A DNA stretch of 64,000 nucleotides from Actinomyces respiraculi (GTDB lineage Bacteria > Actinomycetota > Actinomycetes > Actinomycetales > Actinomycetaceae): contig NZ_CP063989.1 in NCBI RefSeq assembly GCF_014595995.2, positions 992,001 through 1,056,000 of the forward strand. Direction: 5' to 3'. Position 1 is the first letter of the stretch; every line of letters begins with the position of its first letter. Position numbers and translations under genes: made by a program. Positions 25,977-34,256 of the stretch are shown here, in pieces. The notes below the pieces were generated by a model. That model made no database searches. It worked only from the letters and a program-made list of their open reading frames with translations, and had not been told where the DNA came from.

Positions 25977-26827
25977 TGGGGGCCCTGGCGGGGCTCATGG
26001 GTGGCCTCGGCGTGGTCCTCGTGTGGCTGGCGAGGACCAGCGAGCCACCCCAGTGGCGCTCGGAACGCTCGCGCCGCCTGTCCGACCTGCTCATCCAGGC
26101 CGGTGCGGGCGGCACGAGCCCCGCGACCTTCGTGGTCGGCAGTGCGGGCGTCGGCCTCGTCGTCGGCCTGCTGTTTCTTGGTGTGTCCAGGGCTTGGCCC
26201 ATCGCCCTGGCCTTCGGGGTGATCGCGGCCGGCATCCCCTTCCTCGTCCTGTCCTCCCGGGCCCGCGCCAGGCGTACCCGCCTGAGGGAGGTGTGGCCGG
26301 AGGCCGTCGACGCCCTGGTGTCGGGCGTGCGCGCGGGCATGAGCCTGCCTGAGGCGGTCGCCGCCCTCGGTGAGCGCGGCCCGGAGGCGGTGCGCGAGCA
26401 GTTCCGCGCCTTCGGCTCCGACTACGCGGCCACGGCCCGCTTCGGCGAATGCCTGGACCGGCTCAAGGACCGCTTCGCCGACCCCGTTGTGGACCGCGTT
26501 GTCGAGGCCCTCAGGCTCGCGCACGAGGTCGGGGGGACTGATCTGGGGGTCCTGCTGCGCTCGCTGTCGCAGATGTTGCGCGAGGACTTGCGCACGCGCG
26601 GCGAGCTCGAGGCGCGCCAGTCCTGGACAGTCAACGGTGCCAAGGTCGCCGTCGCGGCCCCCTGGCTCGTTCTGGCGCTGCTGTCCACCCGTTCGCAGGC
26701 CGCGCAGGCTTACGCGAGCGGCACCGGGGCCATGGTGCTCGCCGCCGGGGCTGTGGCCTCTGTGGTCGCTTACCGGCTCATGCTCATGCTGGGGCGCTTG
26801 CCTGAGGAGGGGAGGGTCCTGAGATGA
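25976..26827 (+). CDS. tadB: TadB-like inner membrane platform protein
   Basis: The 283 aa protein has two N-terminal helices, a GspF-type cytoplasmic domain (about 100-215; EAVDALVSGVRAGMSLPEAV and EVGGTDLGVLLRSLSQMLREDLRTR) and two C-terminal helices. It forms the membrane platform that CpaF drives. The ATG shares its A with the tadA stop (TGATG), so translation is coupled. Confidence 0.88.
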   Translation: MGALAGLMGGLGVVLVWLARTSEPPQWRSERSRRLSDLLIQAGAGGTSPATFVVGSAGVGLVVGLLFLGVSRAWPIALAFGVIAAGIPFLVLSSRARARRTRLREVWPEAVDALVSGVRAGMSLPEAVAALGERGPEAVREQFRAFGSDYAATARFGECLDRLKDRFADPVVDRVVEALRLAHEVGGTDLGVLLRSLSQMLREDLRTRGELEARQSWTVNGAKVAVAAPWLVLALLSTRSQAAQAYASGTGAMVLAAGAVASVVAYRLMLMLGRLPEEGRVLR

Positions 26828-27756
26828 GCGGCGTGATCATCGGTGCCCTGGCGGGCCTGAGCCTGTCCTGCGGCCTGCTCGTGCTTCTCTCGTGGCGGCG
26901 TCGCGCCCGCATGGGCCTGGTCGAGCGGCTCGCCCCTTACGTGCTCGAGCGCCCGCGAACCTCCGGGCTCCTGAGCCAGGCCGGGAGCTGGGATGAGAGC
27001 CCGACCGTGTCCGCGAGCATCCTGGCCGCCGTCGCCTCAGCGAGCACGCTCCTGGAGCGCCTGGGCTCCTCCTCACAGTCGGTCAGACGTCGCCTGGAGG
27101 CGGCCGGCGGGCGCCGCACGCTTGAGCAGCTGCGCCTGGAACAGATGGTCTGGGCCGGGGTGGGGCTCGCGGTGGGCATGGGGCTCGGCCTGGCGACGGC
27201 GCTCGTGCGGCCCGTCTCCGTGCCCCAGCTCGTCTTGGCTTCACTCTTTGCCGCCGCCACCGGGGCGGCCGCCCGCGACTGGTGGCTCACCCGCGAGGTC
27301 GAGCGGCGCCGGGCACGTGTCGAGGAGCAGCTGCCCGACGTCGTCGAGCTGTTGGCGCTCGTCGTTGGCGCCGGACAGGGGCCTGTGGCGGCGCTTGAGA
27401 GGATCGTGGAGCTGGGACGTGGCGAGCTCGTTGAGGAGCTGGCGCTGACGCTGGCCGAGGTGCGCTCGGGAACCGTGCTCACGACGGCGCTGACCCACCT
27501 GGAGGAGCGGGTCCGCTCCCTGCCGGTGACCCGCCTGTGCGAGGCGGTCTCCGTGGCACTCGAGCGCGGCACGCCGCTGGCCGACGTGCTGCGGGCGCAG
27601 GCCTCGGACGCCCGCGAGGCCTCACGTCGCGCGCTCATGGAGGAGGGCGGGCGCCGTGAGATCGCCCAGATGGTTCCCGTGGTCTTCCTCGTCCTGCCGA
27701 TCACCGTCATCTTCGCCCTGTTCCCGGGTCTCTTCGTCCTGCGGCTGGGTCTGTGA
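26824..27756 (+). CDS. tadC: TadC-like inner membrane platform protein
   Basis: The 310 aa protein is the second GspF-domain platform subunit. Helices lie at the N-terminus, at about 115-150 and at the C-terminus, flanking the domain that contains QLPDVVELLALVVGAGQG and EEGGRREIAQMVPVVFL. It overlaps tadB by 4 bases (ATGA). It is followed by a 151-base gap with a hairpin before the pilin gene, which may allow separate, stronger expression of the pilin. Confidence 0.88.
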   Translation: MSGVIIGALAGLSLSCGLLVLLSWRRRARMGLVERLAPYVLERPRTSGLLSQAGSWDESPTVSASILAAVASASTLLERLGSSSQSVRRRLEAAGGRRTLEQLRLEQMVWAGVGLAVGMGLGLATALVRPVSVPQLVLASLFAAATGAAARDWWLTREVERRRARVEEQLPDVVELLALVVGAGQGPVAALERIVELGRGELVEELALTLAEVRSGTVLTTALTHLEERVRSLPVTRLCEAVSVALERGTPLADVLRAQASDAREASRRALMEEGGRREIAQMVPVVFLVLPITVIFALFPGLFVLRLGL

Positions 27757-27828
27757 GGCGGCGAGGGTTATCCACAGGGCGGGCGGTATTGCCTCCTGAG
27801 GGCAGGGACGTGACCTAGGGTGAGGCCA

Positions 27829-27854
27829 GGGCCCGTTCACCGGCGAGCGGGCCC
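27829..27854 (+). promoter_or_regulatory. Hairpin between tadC and the pilin gene
   Basis: GGGCCCG (27829-27835) and CGGGCCC (27848-27854) form a 7 bp stem with a 12-base loop in the only sizeable gap of the operon. A -10-like TAGGGT lies at 27816-27821. A processing site, weak terminator or internal start are all possible. Confidence 0.35.
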
Positions 27855-27907
27855 GTCCTCCTCCTGGGAGCCCCCGTTCCTTCGCCCGATCCTGTGAGGT
27901 GTCCCCC

Positions 27908-28129
27908 ATGCTCACGACCACCTTGATTCCCCGCACCCGTCGGGCCCTGCCCGGCACCATCGCCCGCCCGCGCACCGTCCTGGTCACCCAGGAGCGCGGT
28001 GACGTTCCCGGCTGGGTCCTGGTCACGCTCATGACCGCCGGGCTCGTTGTCGCGCTGTGGGCGGTGGCCGGCCCCGCCCTCACAGAGGTGTTCAGCAACG
28101 CCATCAGCAAGGTCACCGGTGCCATCTGA
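27908..28129 (+). CDS. Flp-type pilin-like small membrane protein
   Basis: The 73 aa protein has a basic leader of about 30 residues, then ERGDVPGWVLVTLMTAGLV, one hydrophobic helix and a short amphipathic end. The Gly-Asp junction before the helix (ERG-D) is a plausible prepilin cleavage site. This is the short actinobacterial pilin-like protein commonly found after TadC; it is the best candidate for the major pilin. GAGGTG lies 6 bases before the ATG at 27908; a GTG three codons earlier is less likely. No prepilin peptidase gene is in the window. Confidence 0.75.
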   Translation: MLTTTLIPRTRRALPGTIARPRTVLVTQERGDVPGWVLVTLMTAGLVVALWAVAGPALTEVFSNAISKVTGAI

Positions 28130-28550
28130 GTGGGGCCCTGCGCCGGGTGACCGTCACCCGGAGGAGGGTTCCGCCGTCGTCGACTTCGTCCTCGTCGGCG
28201 CGCTCGTCGTCGCCGTCACCGTCGCCGTCCTTCAGCTCGCGCTCGGCCTGTATGTGCGCAACGTCCTCGTGGACGCGGCGGGGGAGGGCGCTCGGCGTGC
28301 CGCGCTCGCGGGCGGCACCGAGGCGGAGGCGACCGCGCGCGTCGAGGCCCTGGTGGGCGCTGCCCTGGCCGACGGCTACGTCGAGCAGGTGACCGTCACG
28401 CGAGGAGACGTCGATGGAGTCGGGGTGGTGACGGCGACCGTCTCCGCGCCGCTGCCGGTCCTCGGACTCCTGGGGCCCGCGGGCGGGCTCACCGTGAGCG
28501 GACACGCTGTCGACGAGGCCCGCCTCGTGGGGACCGGGGCGACGCCGTGA
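28119..28550 (+). CDS. tadE: TadE-family pilus protein (pseudopilin)
   Basis: The 143 aa protein shows the TadE signature EEGSAVVDFVLVGALVVAV (about 13-31), where Gly-Ser precedes the helix and the Asp/Glu stands five residues in. The rest is an extracellular domain with two likely strands. GTG at 28119 was chosen because CAAGG lies 6 bases upstream; it overlaps the pilin gene by 11 bases. The end of the gene coincides with a dispersed GC-rich repeat (CCGGGGCGACGCCGT) that encodes GTGATP. Confidence 0.78.
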   Translation: MPSEWGPAPGDRHPEEGSAVVDFVLVGALVVAVTVAVLQLALGLYVRNVLVDAAGEGARRAALAGGTEAEATARVEALVGAALADGYVEQVTVTRGDVDGVGVVTATVSAPLPVLGLLGPAGGLTVSGHAVDEARLVGTGATP

Positions 28551-29014
28551 CCGCTCACGGCCGCCGGGAGCGCGGCCTGCTGTCGCTGGCCCGCCTGCCG
28601 CTGGCTCGTCTGCGGCAGGCGGAGGGCAACGCCACGGTGGAGTTCATCGGGTGGAGCGTCGCCATCGTCGTGCCGGTCGTGTACCTCCTCATCGCCCTGG
28701 CCCAGGTCCAGGCCGCTTCCTTCGCCGTTGTCTCCGCCGCCGACGCCGCCACCAGGGTCCTGGCGGTGGAGGCCGGTGACGATGCCCTCACCCACGCCCA
28801 CCTCGCTGCCGGGCTGGCGCTGTCCGACCAGGGGGTGAGGGCCCCGGTCCAGCAGGCCATGAGCGTCACCTGCGTCTCGGAGGGCTGCACGTCCGGTGCC
28901 GTGGTGCGCGTCGAGGTCGGGGTGGGGCTGCCGCTGCTGTCAGGCCTGGGCGACGACGTCGTGCACCTCAGGGCCGAGCGCTTCGTCCGGCCCGCCGAGC
29001 GGGAGGGGACATGA
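28547..29014 (+). CDS. Second TadE/TadF-like pseudopilin
   Basis: The 155 aa protein repeats the TadE layout: EGNATVEFIGWSVAIVVPVVYLL (about 26-48) with the Glu of the pseudopilin motif, then an outer domain with a pair of cysteines (VTCVSEGCTSG) likely to form a disulfide. The GTG start overlaps the previous stop (GTGA). Confidence 0.78.
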   Translation: MTAHGRRERGLLSLARLPLARLRQAEGNATVEFIGWSVAIVVPVVYLLIALAQVQAASFAVVSAADAATRVLAVEAGDDALTHAHLAAGLALSDQGVRAPVQQAMSVTCVSEGCTSGAVVRVEVGVGLPLLSGLGDDVVHLRAERFVRPAEREGT

Positions 29015-29598
29015 ACGGTTCGACCGGCTGTCACGAGGACGCCGTGACTGGCCGGGACGCCGATTGTGCGGGAGAGCGTCGCTGCGGCTTCGGGAGGCGT
29101 CGCCCCGGCCGGGCCAAGGGACCGTGGCGCTGCTCACCGGCCGCGGAGGAGGGGCAGACCCTGCTGCTGGGCATCGGCCTCATGACCGTCGTCATCGCGC
29201 TCCTGCTCACCGTGGCCTCCGCCACCGCGATCTACCTCGACGTCAAGCGGCTGACCTTCGTTGCGGACTCCGCGGCCGCCGCAGCGGCGCGACGCGTGGG
29301 TCCCGACACGTACTACCAGGGTGATGTCAGTGCGGCCGACTCCGACAGCGGGGCCGTGCCCGGAGCCCTGACCGACACCGCCGTGCACGACGCCGCGGTG
29401 GAGGACCTGGCCGCTCAGGCGGCCCTGGTGACGCTCGAGGGCGTCGAGGTGGTGCAGGCCTACGCCTTAGACGGCGACACCGCCGTCGTCACACTGACGG
29501 CGCGCTCGCGCCCGCCCTTCCTCCCGTGGGACATCCTCCCCTCGGAGGGTTTCGAGATCACCGCGACGAGCACCGCCCGGGTGACGGCCGGGCCCTAG
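29011..29598 (+). CDS. TadG-related pilus assembly protein
   Basis: The 195 aa protein has an Arg-rich N-terminus, then EEGQTLLLGIGLMTVVIALLL (about 46-66), the helix typical of TadG-like proteins, followed by the family motif DSAAAAAARRV and an outer domain. It lacks the von Willebrand A domain of full TadG proteins, as is common in Actinobacteria. It overlaps the previous gene by 4 bases and is the last gene of the operon; its stop meets the stop of the convergent membrane-protein gene. Confidence 0.75.
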   Translation: MNGSTGCHEDAVTGRDADCAGERRCGFGRRRPGRAKGPWRCSPAAEEGQTLLLGIGLMTVVIALLLTVASATAIYLDVKRLTFVADSAAAAAARRVGPDTYYQGDVSAADSDSGAVPGALTDTAVHDAAVEDLAAQAALVTLEGVEVVQAYALDGDTAVVTLTARSRPPFLPWDILPSEGFEITATSTARVTAGP

Positions 29599-29927
29599 TG
29601 GGCCAGAGCCCCGCGCTGGCCGGGGCGCAGGCGGGTGCCCAGCTGGTCGCGGTGACGCCGCGCGAGCTGACCGAGGTAGGCGCGCTTGACCGTCACCAGC
29701 ATCCACAGCCCCACAAGCAGGTAGAAGACGTTGGCGAGCGCCGACGGCCATGCCCCCGTGTAGGCACAGTTGATCATCAGCAGCACCGAGCCGGTGATAT
29801 TGAGAGCCTGGTAGCGCAAGGAGTCCCCGGCGATGCACCCGCGTGAGACGAGGGCGTAGGCGAGCAGCAGCTCGGCGGCGCCGATCCATCCGCCGGCCGC
29901 GATGAGGGTGGGCAGCACGTCGTTCAC
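29595..29927 (-). CDS. CBU_0592-like small membrane protein
   Basis: A protein of 110 aa with three hydrophobic helices and the family pattern GWIGAAELLLAYALVSRG, SLRYQALNITGSVLL and NCAYTGAWPSALANV. No function is known for these proteins. A longer reading from a TTG at 29963 is possible; the GTG at 29927 was preferred since CACGAT lies seven bases upstream, in line with leaderless starts here. It converges on tadG with a 4-base overlap and is divergent from the LysR gene, its likely regulator by position. Confidence 0.6.
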   Translation of the reverse strand: MNDVLPTLIAAGGWIGAAELLLAYALVSRGCIAGDSLRYQALNITGSVLLMINCAYTGAWPSALANVFYLLVGLWMLVTVKRAYLGQLARRHRDQLGTRLRPGQRGALAH

Positions 29928-30022
29928 GGACCTGATCGTGGTCCACCAGGGACTCCAGATCAATCGCAGGAAAATGCATAGAGGTATTCAGTTCTTCTAA
30001 ACCTTTGGGTGACACTCGGGTC

Positions 30023-30934
30023 ATGGACCTGTCCGCCCACCGTCTTGCCCTCCTCCTGGCCGTCCACAGGGCCGGCGGCATCGTCGCCGCCGCCCAGGCC
30101 CAGCACCTGACCCCCTCCGCCGTCAGCCAGCAGATCAAGCTGCTCGAGAAGGAGGCGGGCACACGCCTGCTCGACCGCACGCCCCGCGGAGCCGTCCTCA
30201 CCGACGCGGGACGGCTGCTGTCGGAGAGCGCCGAGCGCATCGAGCTCGAACTGGTCGCCGCCCGCAGGTCCCTGGCCGAGATGGACCCGGACGCCCCCAG
30301 TGGGCACGTGCACGTGGGCACCATCGCCACCGTCATCCGAGCCCTGCTCGTCCCTCTCCTCGTGCGCGCCGAGCAGGACCTGCCGGGCCTGACGATCACC
30401 GTGGAGGAGACCGAGGGCGCCAGCGCCCTTACGCGCCTGCGCAACGGGGAGCTCGACCTTCTCCTGCTCGAGCGCGACGCCACCGCCCCCGTCCGTCCGG
30501 CCCGGGGCACCGCGGACGTACCCGTCCTGGACGAGTCCTGGCTCGTCGTCTCCCCGCCCGGCCAGGCGGCGCCGGGCGCCCTGGGGGACCTCGTGAGGCC
30601 CGCCTGGATCGATCTGGCGCCGGGCACCGCCGGGGCCGATGCCCTCGAACGTCTGTCCCGGCAGCTCGGCACATCCCTCAGCCGCAGGCACATCGCCTAT
30701 GACTACGACGTTGTCCTTGCCATGGTGTCCGCCGGACTCGGCTGGGCCCTACTGCCCGAGCTCGCCGTGCTGTCGGCCACGCTGCCCGACGGCGTGAGCG
30801 CCACCCGACTGCCCGGCCTGGGAACACGCCAGCTCATCGCCCGTCACCGCGCCTCGCGCAGGGACCCGAGCCCTGCCGTGCGAGCCCTGGTCGACCTTGT
30901 GCACGCCGAGGCGGCTGCTCTCGAACTCGGCTGA
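30023..30934 (+). CDS. LysR-family transcriptional regulator
   Basis: The 303 aa protein has an N-terminal winged helix (about 3-60; LTPSAVSQQIKLLEKEAGTRLLDR) and a two-lobed LysR effector domain (about 88-295). Ligand is unknown. It is divergent from the CBU_0592-like gene, with 95 bases between the starts, so that gene is its most likely target. The ATG at 30023 is preceded by GACACT plus six bases, a weak leaderless promoter. Confidence 0.85.
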   Translation: MDLSAHRLALLLAVHRAGGIVAAAQAQHLTPSAVSQQIKLLEKEAGTRLLDRTPRGAVLTDAGRLLSESAERIELELVAARRSLAEMDPDAPSGHVHVGTIATVIRALLVPLLVRAEQDLPGLTITVEETEGASALTRLRNGELDLLLLERDATAPVRPARGTADVPVLDESWLVVSPPGQAAPGALGDLVRPAWIDLAPGTAGADALERLSRQLGTSLSRRHIAYDYDVVLAMVSAGLGWALLPELAVLSATLPDGVSATRLPGLGTRQLIARHRASRRDPSPAVRALVDLVHAEAAALELG

Positions 30935-31149
30935 GGGGCACGGCAGGTGCTGCGGGACCGCGGCCGGGTGATCAGCCGGTCAACGCGAAGCGCCGTCGTG
31001 CCGACGTCGAGTACCGGCCTAGCGCTGCTGGCTGCCGTGCCGTGGGGCCAACCTCGGACGCCGCCGTCGGCCCGCAGCGCCGCCGGCCGCCAAGGCGGCC
31101 CGTGACCAGGGTCCCTACCCGAGCCGCCAAGGGCGTCGCCCCGCTGCCG

Positions 31150-31162
31150 TAGACTCCGGGGG
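31150..31162 (+). promoter_or_regulatory. prfB leaderless promoter (-10 TAGACT)
   Basis: TAGACT at 31150-31155 plus seven bases precedes the GTG at 31163. No ribosome binding site is visible. Confidence 0.5.
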
Positions 31163-32284
31163 GTGGCCACTGACTTCCCCGTAGAGATCGACCGACTCCG
31201 TCGCACGCACGCCTCCATCGCGGCGGTGACGGACCCCGAGGTGCTGCGCGCGCGCATCGCCGAGTTGAGTGAGCAGGCGGCGGCCCCCGACTTGTGGGAC
31301 GACCCCGACGCCGCCCAGGTGGTCACCTCCGCCCTGTCCCACGCGCAGGCGGACCTCAAGCGCGTCGAGGACCTGGCCGACCGCATCGACGACCTGGAGG
31401 CCATGGTCGAGATGGCGGGGGAGGAGGCGGGCGACGACGCCGTCGAGCTCCTGGCCGAGGCGGAGACGGACCTCGTGGACATCTCCAAGGACCTGGCCGA
31501 GCTCGAGATCCGCACACTTCTGTCCGGCGAGTACGACCAGCGCGACGCCGTCGTCACCATCCGCTCCGGCGCGGGCGGTGTGGACGCCGCGGACTTCGCC
31601 GAGATGCTGCTGCGCATGTACCTGCGCTGGGCCGAGCGCCACGGCTACGCCACCAAGGTGCTCGACACCTCCTACGCCGAGGAGGCGGGCCTGAAGTCCG
31701 TCACCTTCGAGGTCCACGCCCCCTACGCCTACGGCACGCTCAGCGTCGAGGGCGGCACCCACCGCCTCGTGCGCATCAGCCCCTTCGACAACCAGGGGCG
31801 GCGCCAGACCTCCTTCGCCGCCGTCGAAGTCATCCCGCTCATCGAGTCCACCGACCACATCGAGGTCCCGGAGACCGACATCCGCGTCGACGTCTTCCGC
31901 TCCTCCGGCCCCGGCGGCCAGAGCGTCAACACGACCGACTCCGCCGTGCGCATCACCCACCTTCCCACGGGCATGGTGGTGTCCATGCAGGACGAGAAGT
32001 CGCAGATCCAGAACCGCGCCGCCGCCATGCGCGTGCTCCAGTCGCGCCTGCTGCTGCTCAAGCAGCAGGAGGAGGACGCCAAGAAGAAGGAGTTGGCGGG
32101 GGACATCAAGGCCTCCTGGGGTGACCAGATGCGCTCCTACGTCCTCAACCCGTACCAGATGGTCAAGGACCTGCGGACCTCCCACGAGGTCGGCAACCCC
32201 GAGGCCGTGTTCGACGGCGACATCGACGGCTTCATCGACGCCGGCATCCGCTGGCGCAAGCAGCAGGAGCAGTCCGAGGACTGA
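31163..32284 (+). CDS. prfB: Peptide chain release factor 2
   Basis: The 373 aa factor ends translation at UGA and UAA. The stop-codon recognition tripeptide SPF is at 206-208 and the catalytic GGQ at 251-253 ([10 protein letters not shown]). The reading frame is continuous: the programmed +1 frameshift found in many bacterial prfB genes is absent. The GTG start at 31163 gives the normal N-terminus ([11 protein letters not shown]). It converges on ettA. In many actinobacteria prfB is followed by ftsE-ftsX; here it is not. Confidence 0.95.
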   Translation: MATDFPVEIDRLRRTHASIAAVTDPEVLRARIAELSEQAAAPDLWDDPDAAQVVTSALSHAQADLKRVEDLADRIDDLEAMVEMAGEEAGDDAVELLAEAETDLVDISKDLAELEIRTLLSGEYDQRDAVVTIRSGAGGVDAADFAEMLLRMYLRWAERHGYATKVLDTSYAEEAGLKSVTFEVHAPYAYGTLSVEGGTHRLVRISPFDNQGRRQTSFAAVEVIPLIESTDHIEVPETDIRVDVFRSSGPGGQSVNTTDSAVRITHLPTGMVVSMQDEKSQIQNRAAAMRVLQSRLLLLKQQEEDAKKKELAGDIKASWGDQMRSYVLNPYQMVKDLRTSHEVGNPEAVFDGDIDGFIDAGIRWRKQQEQSED

Positions 32285-32318
32285 GCGGCGCTGCCGCGGC
32301 GCGCACCGTGGCGCCGCA

Positions 32319-32429
32319 GCCCCCGCCGCACACGGCGAACCGCATTTGTTGTGACAAATGACTCCGCCACGCTCGCGCCGCCCCCGCCGCACACGGCGAA
32401 CCGGCCCTGCCGCATTGCGCGGCAGCCGG
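32319..32429. terminator. prfB-ettA intergenic repeats and terminator
   Basis: A 24 bp direct repeat that contains CCCCGCCGCACACGGCGAA occurs at 32319-32342 and 32380-32403. Between the copies lies a 7 bp hairpin (CATTTGT/ACAAATG, 32343-32360). The second copy runs into a CTGCCGC/GCGGCAG hairpin (32407-32425) flanked by CCGG on both sides. The site lies between two convergent genes and probably terminates both. Confidence 0.55.
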
Positions 32430-32451
32430 TCCCGTGCGAGGTCAGTCGGTG

Positions 32452-34134
32452 TCAGTCCCTCGTGAGCTTCCTGTAGGTCACGCGGTGCGGGCGGGCGGCC
32501 TCCGCGCCCAGGCGCGTGACCTTGTTCTCCTCGTAGGAGGCGAAGTTCCCCTCAAACCAGTACCACGTGGCCGGGTTCTCCTCGTCGCCCTCCCAGGCCA
32601 GGATGTGCGTGGCCACGCGGTCGAGGAACCAACGGTCGTGGGTGATGACCACCGAGCAGCCCGCGAAGTTCAGCAGCGCGTTCTCCAGCGAGCCCAGGGT
32701 CTCGGTGTCCAGGTCGTTGGTCGGCTCATCCAGCAGGATGAGGTTGCCACCCTGCTTGAGGGTCAGCGCCAGGTTGAGGCGGTTGCGCTCACCACCGGAC
32801 AGGACCCCGGCCGGCTTCTGCTGGTCCGGTCCCTTGAAGCCGAAGGCCGCCACGTAGGCGCGAGAGGGCATCTCCACGTTGCCGACCTGGATGTAGTCCA
32901 GGCCGTCGGAGACGACCTCCCACAGGGTCTTGTTCGGGTCGATGCCGGCACGCGTCTGGTCCACGTAGGACAGTGAGACGGTCTGGCCGATCTTGAGCTC
33001 GCCACTGTCGAGCGGCTCAAGGCCGACGATCGTCTTGAACAGGGTGGTCTTGCCGACGCCGTTGGGGCCGACGATGCCGACGATGCCATTGCGCGGCAGG
33101 GTGAAGGACAGGTCGTCGATGAGCGTGCGCCCGTCGAAGCCCTTGGTCAGGTGGCTGGCCTCGAGCACGACGTTGCCCAGGCGCGGGCCCGGCGGGATCT
33201 GAATCTCCTCGAAGTCGAGCTTGCGCGTGCGCTCGGCCTCCGCCGCCATCTCCTCGTAGCGGGCCAGGCGGGCCTTGGACTTGGTCTGGCGGCCCTTGGC
33301 GGAGGAGCGGACCCACTCGAGCTCCTCCTTGAGGCGCTTGGCGAGCTTGGCGTCCTTCTTGCCCTGGACCTCCAGGCGCTTCTCCTTGGTCTCCAGGTAG
33401 GTGGAGTAGTTGCCCTCGTAGGGGTAGAGGTGACCGCGGTCGACCTCGGCGATCCACTGGGCGACGTGGTCGAGGAAGTAACGGTCGTGGGTGACGGCGA
33501 TGACGGCACCCTCATAGTTCTTCAGGTGCTGCTCGAGCCACAGGACGGACTCGGCGTCCAGGTGGTTGGTGGGCTCGTCGAGCAGGAGCAGGTCGGGGGC
33601 CTCGAGCAGGAGCTTGCACAGGGCGACGCGGCGACGCTCACCGCCGGACAGGTGCTTGACCTCGGCGTCGGGCGGCGGGCAGCGCAGGGCGTCCATCGCC
33701 TGCTCGAGCTGGGAGTCGAGGTCCCAGGCACCCGCCGTGTCGATCTCCGTCTGGAGCTTGCCCATCTCCTCCATGAGGGCGTCGAAGTCGGCGTCCGGGT
33801 CCGCCATGGCGGCGGAGATCTCGTTGAAGCGGTCGAGCTTGCCCTTGATCTCGGCGACGCCCTCCTCGACGTTGCCCAGGACGGTCTTGTCCTCGTTGAG
33901 CGGGGGCTCCTGCATGAGGATGCCGACGCTGTAGCCGGGGGCCAGGCGCGCCTCGCCGTTGGAGGGCTGGTCGAGGCCCGCCATGATCTTGAGGATGGAG
34001 GACTTGCCGGCACCGTTAGGGCCGACCATGCCGATCTTCGCGCCGGGGAAGAAGGACATGGTGACGTCGTCGAGGATGACCTTGTCACCGTGCGCCTTGC
34101 GCGCCTTGATCATCGAGTAGATGTACTCAGCCAC
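32452..34134 (-). CDS. ettA: ABC-F translation factor EttA
   Basis: The 560 aa protein has two ABC domains and no membrane part. Walker A motifs are GPNGAGKSS and GPNGVGKTT; both signature motifs read LSGGERR/LSGGERN, and DEPTNHLD and DEPTNDLD follow. The arm insertion and the linker with EELEWVRSSAKGRQTKSKARLARY match EttA, which gates ribosomes entering elongation according to the ATP/ADP ratio. Length equals E. coli EttA (555 aa). The start is the GTG giving MAEYIYSMIKARK, the conserved N-terminus; a longer open frame of 14 codons is not conserved. Confidence 0.94.
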   Translation of the reverse strand: MAEYIYSMIKARKAHGDKVILDDVTMSFFPGAKIGMVGPNGAGKSSILKIMAGLDQPSNGEARLAPGYSVGILMQEPPLNEDKTVLGNVEEGVAEIKGKLDRFNEISAAMADPDADFDALMEEMGKLQTEIDTAGAWDLDSQLEQAMDALRCPPPDAEVKHLSGGERRRVALCKLLLEAPDLLLLDEPTNHLDAESVLWLEQHLKNYEGAVIAVTHDRYFLDHVAQWIAEVDRGHLYPYEGNYSTYLETKEKRLEVQGKKDAKLAKRLKEELEWVRSSAKGRQTKSKARLARYEEMAAEAERTRKLDFEEIQIPPGPRLGNVVLEASHLTKGFDGRTLIDDLSFTLPRNGIVGIVGPNGVGKTTLFKTIVGLEPLDSGELKIGQTVSLSYVDQTRAGIDPNKTLWEVVSDGLDYIQVGNVEMPSRAYVAAFGFKGPDQQKPAGVLSGGERNRLNLALTLKQGGNLILLDEPTNDLDTETLGSLENALLNFAGCSVVITHDRWFLDRVATHILAWEGDEENPATWYWFEGNFASYEENKVTRLGAEAARPHRVTYRKLTRD

Positions 34135-34256
34135 AGGATCACTGCGCCTTTCGTGGGGGTGTACGTGTCCAGGCACAGCCTACGGGAGAGGGCCGACGAC
34201 GGCGCCGCGGCAGCCGGTTGACCATCTCACCCCTGGTGGGGCCTGACGCCGCGTGC

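Noticed and set aside
24540..27776. Origin of replication from DnaA-box 9-mers
   Set aside because: Only single boxes separated by kilobases are present, with no AT-rich unwinding region and no dnaA/dnaN neighbours.
31163..31300. Programmed frameshift in prfB
   Set aside because: The frame is continuous from the GTG and no in-frame UGA with a CUUUGA-like slip site is present.
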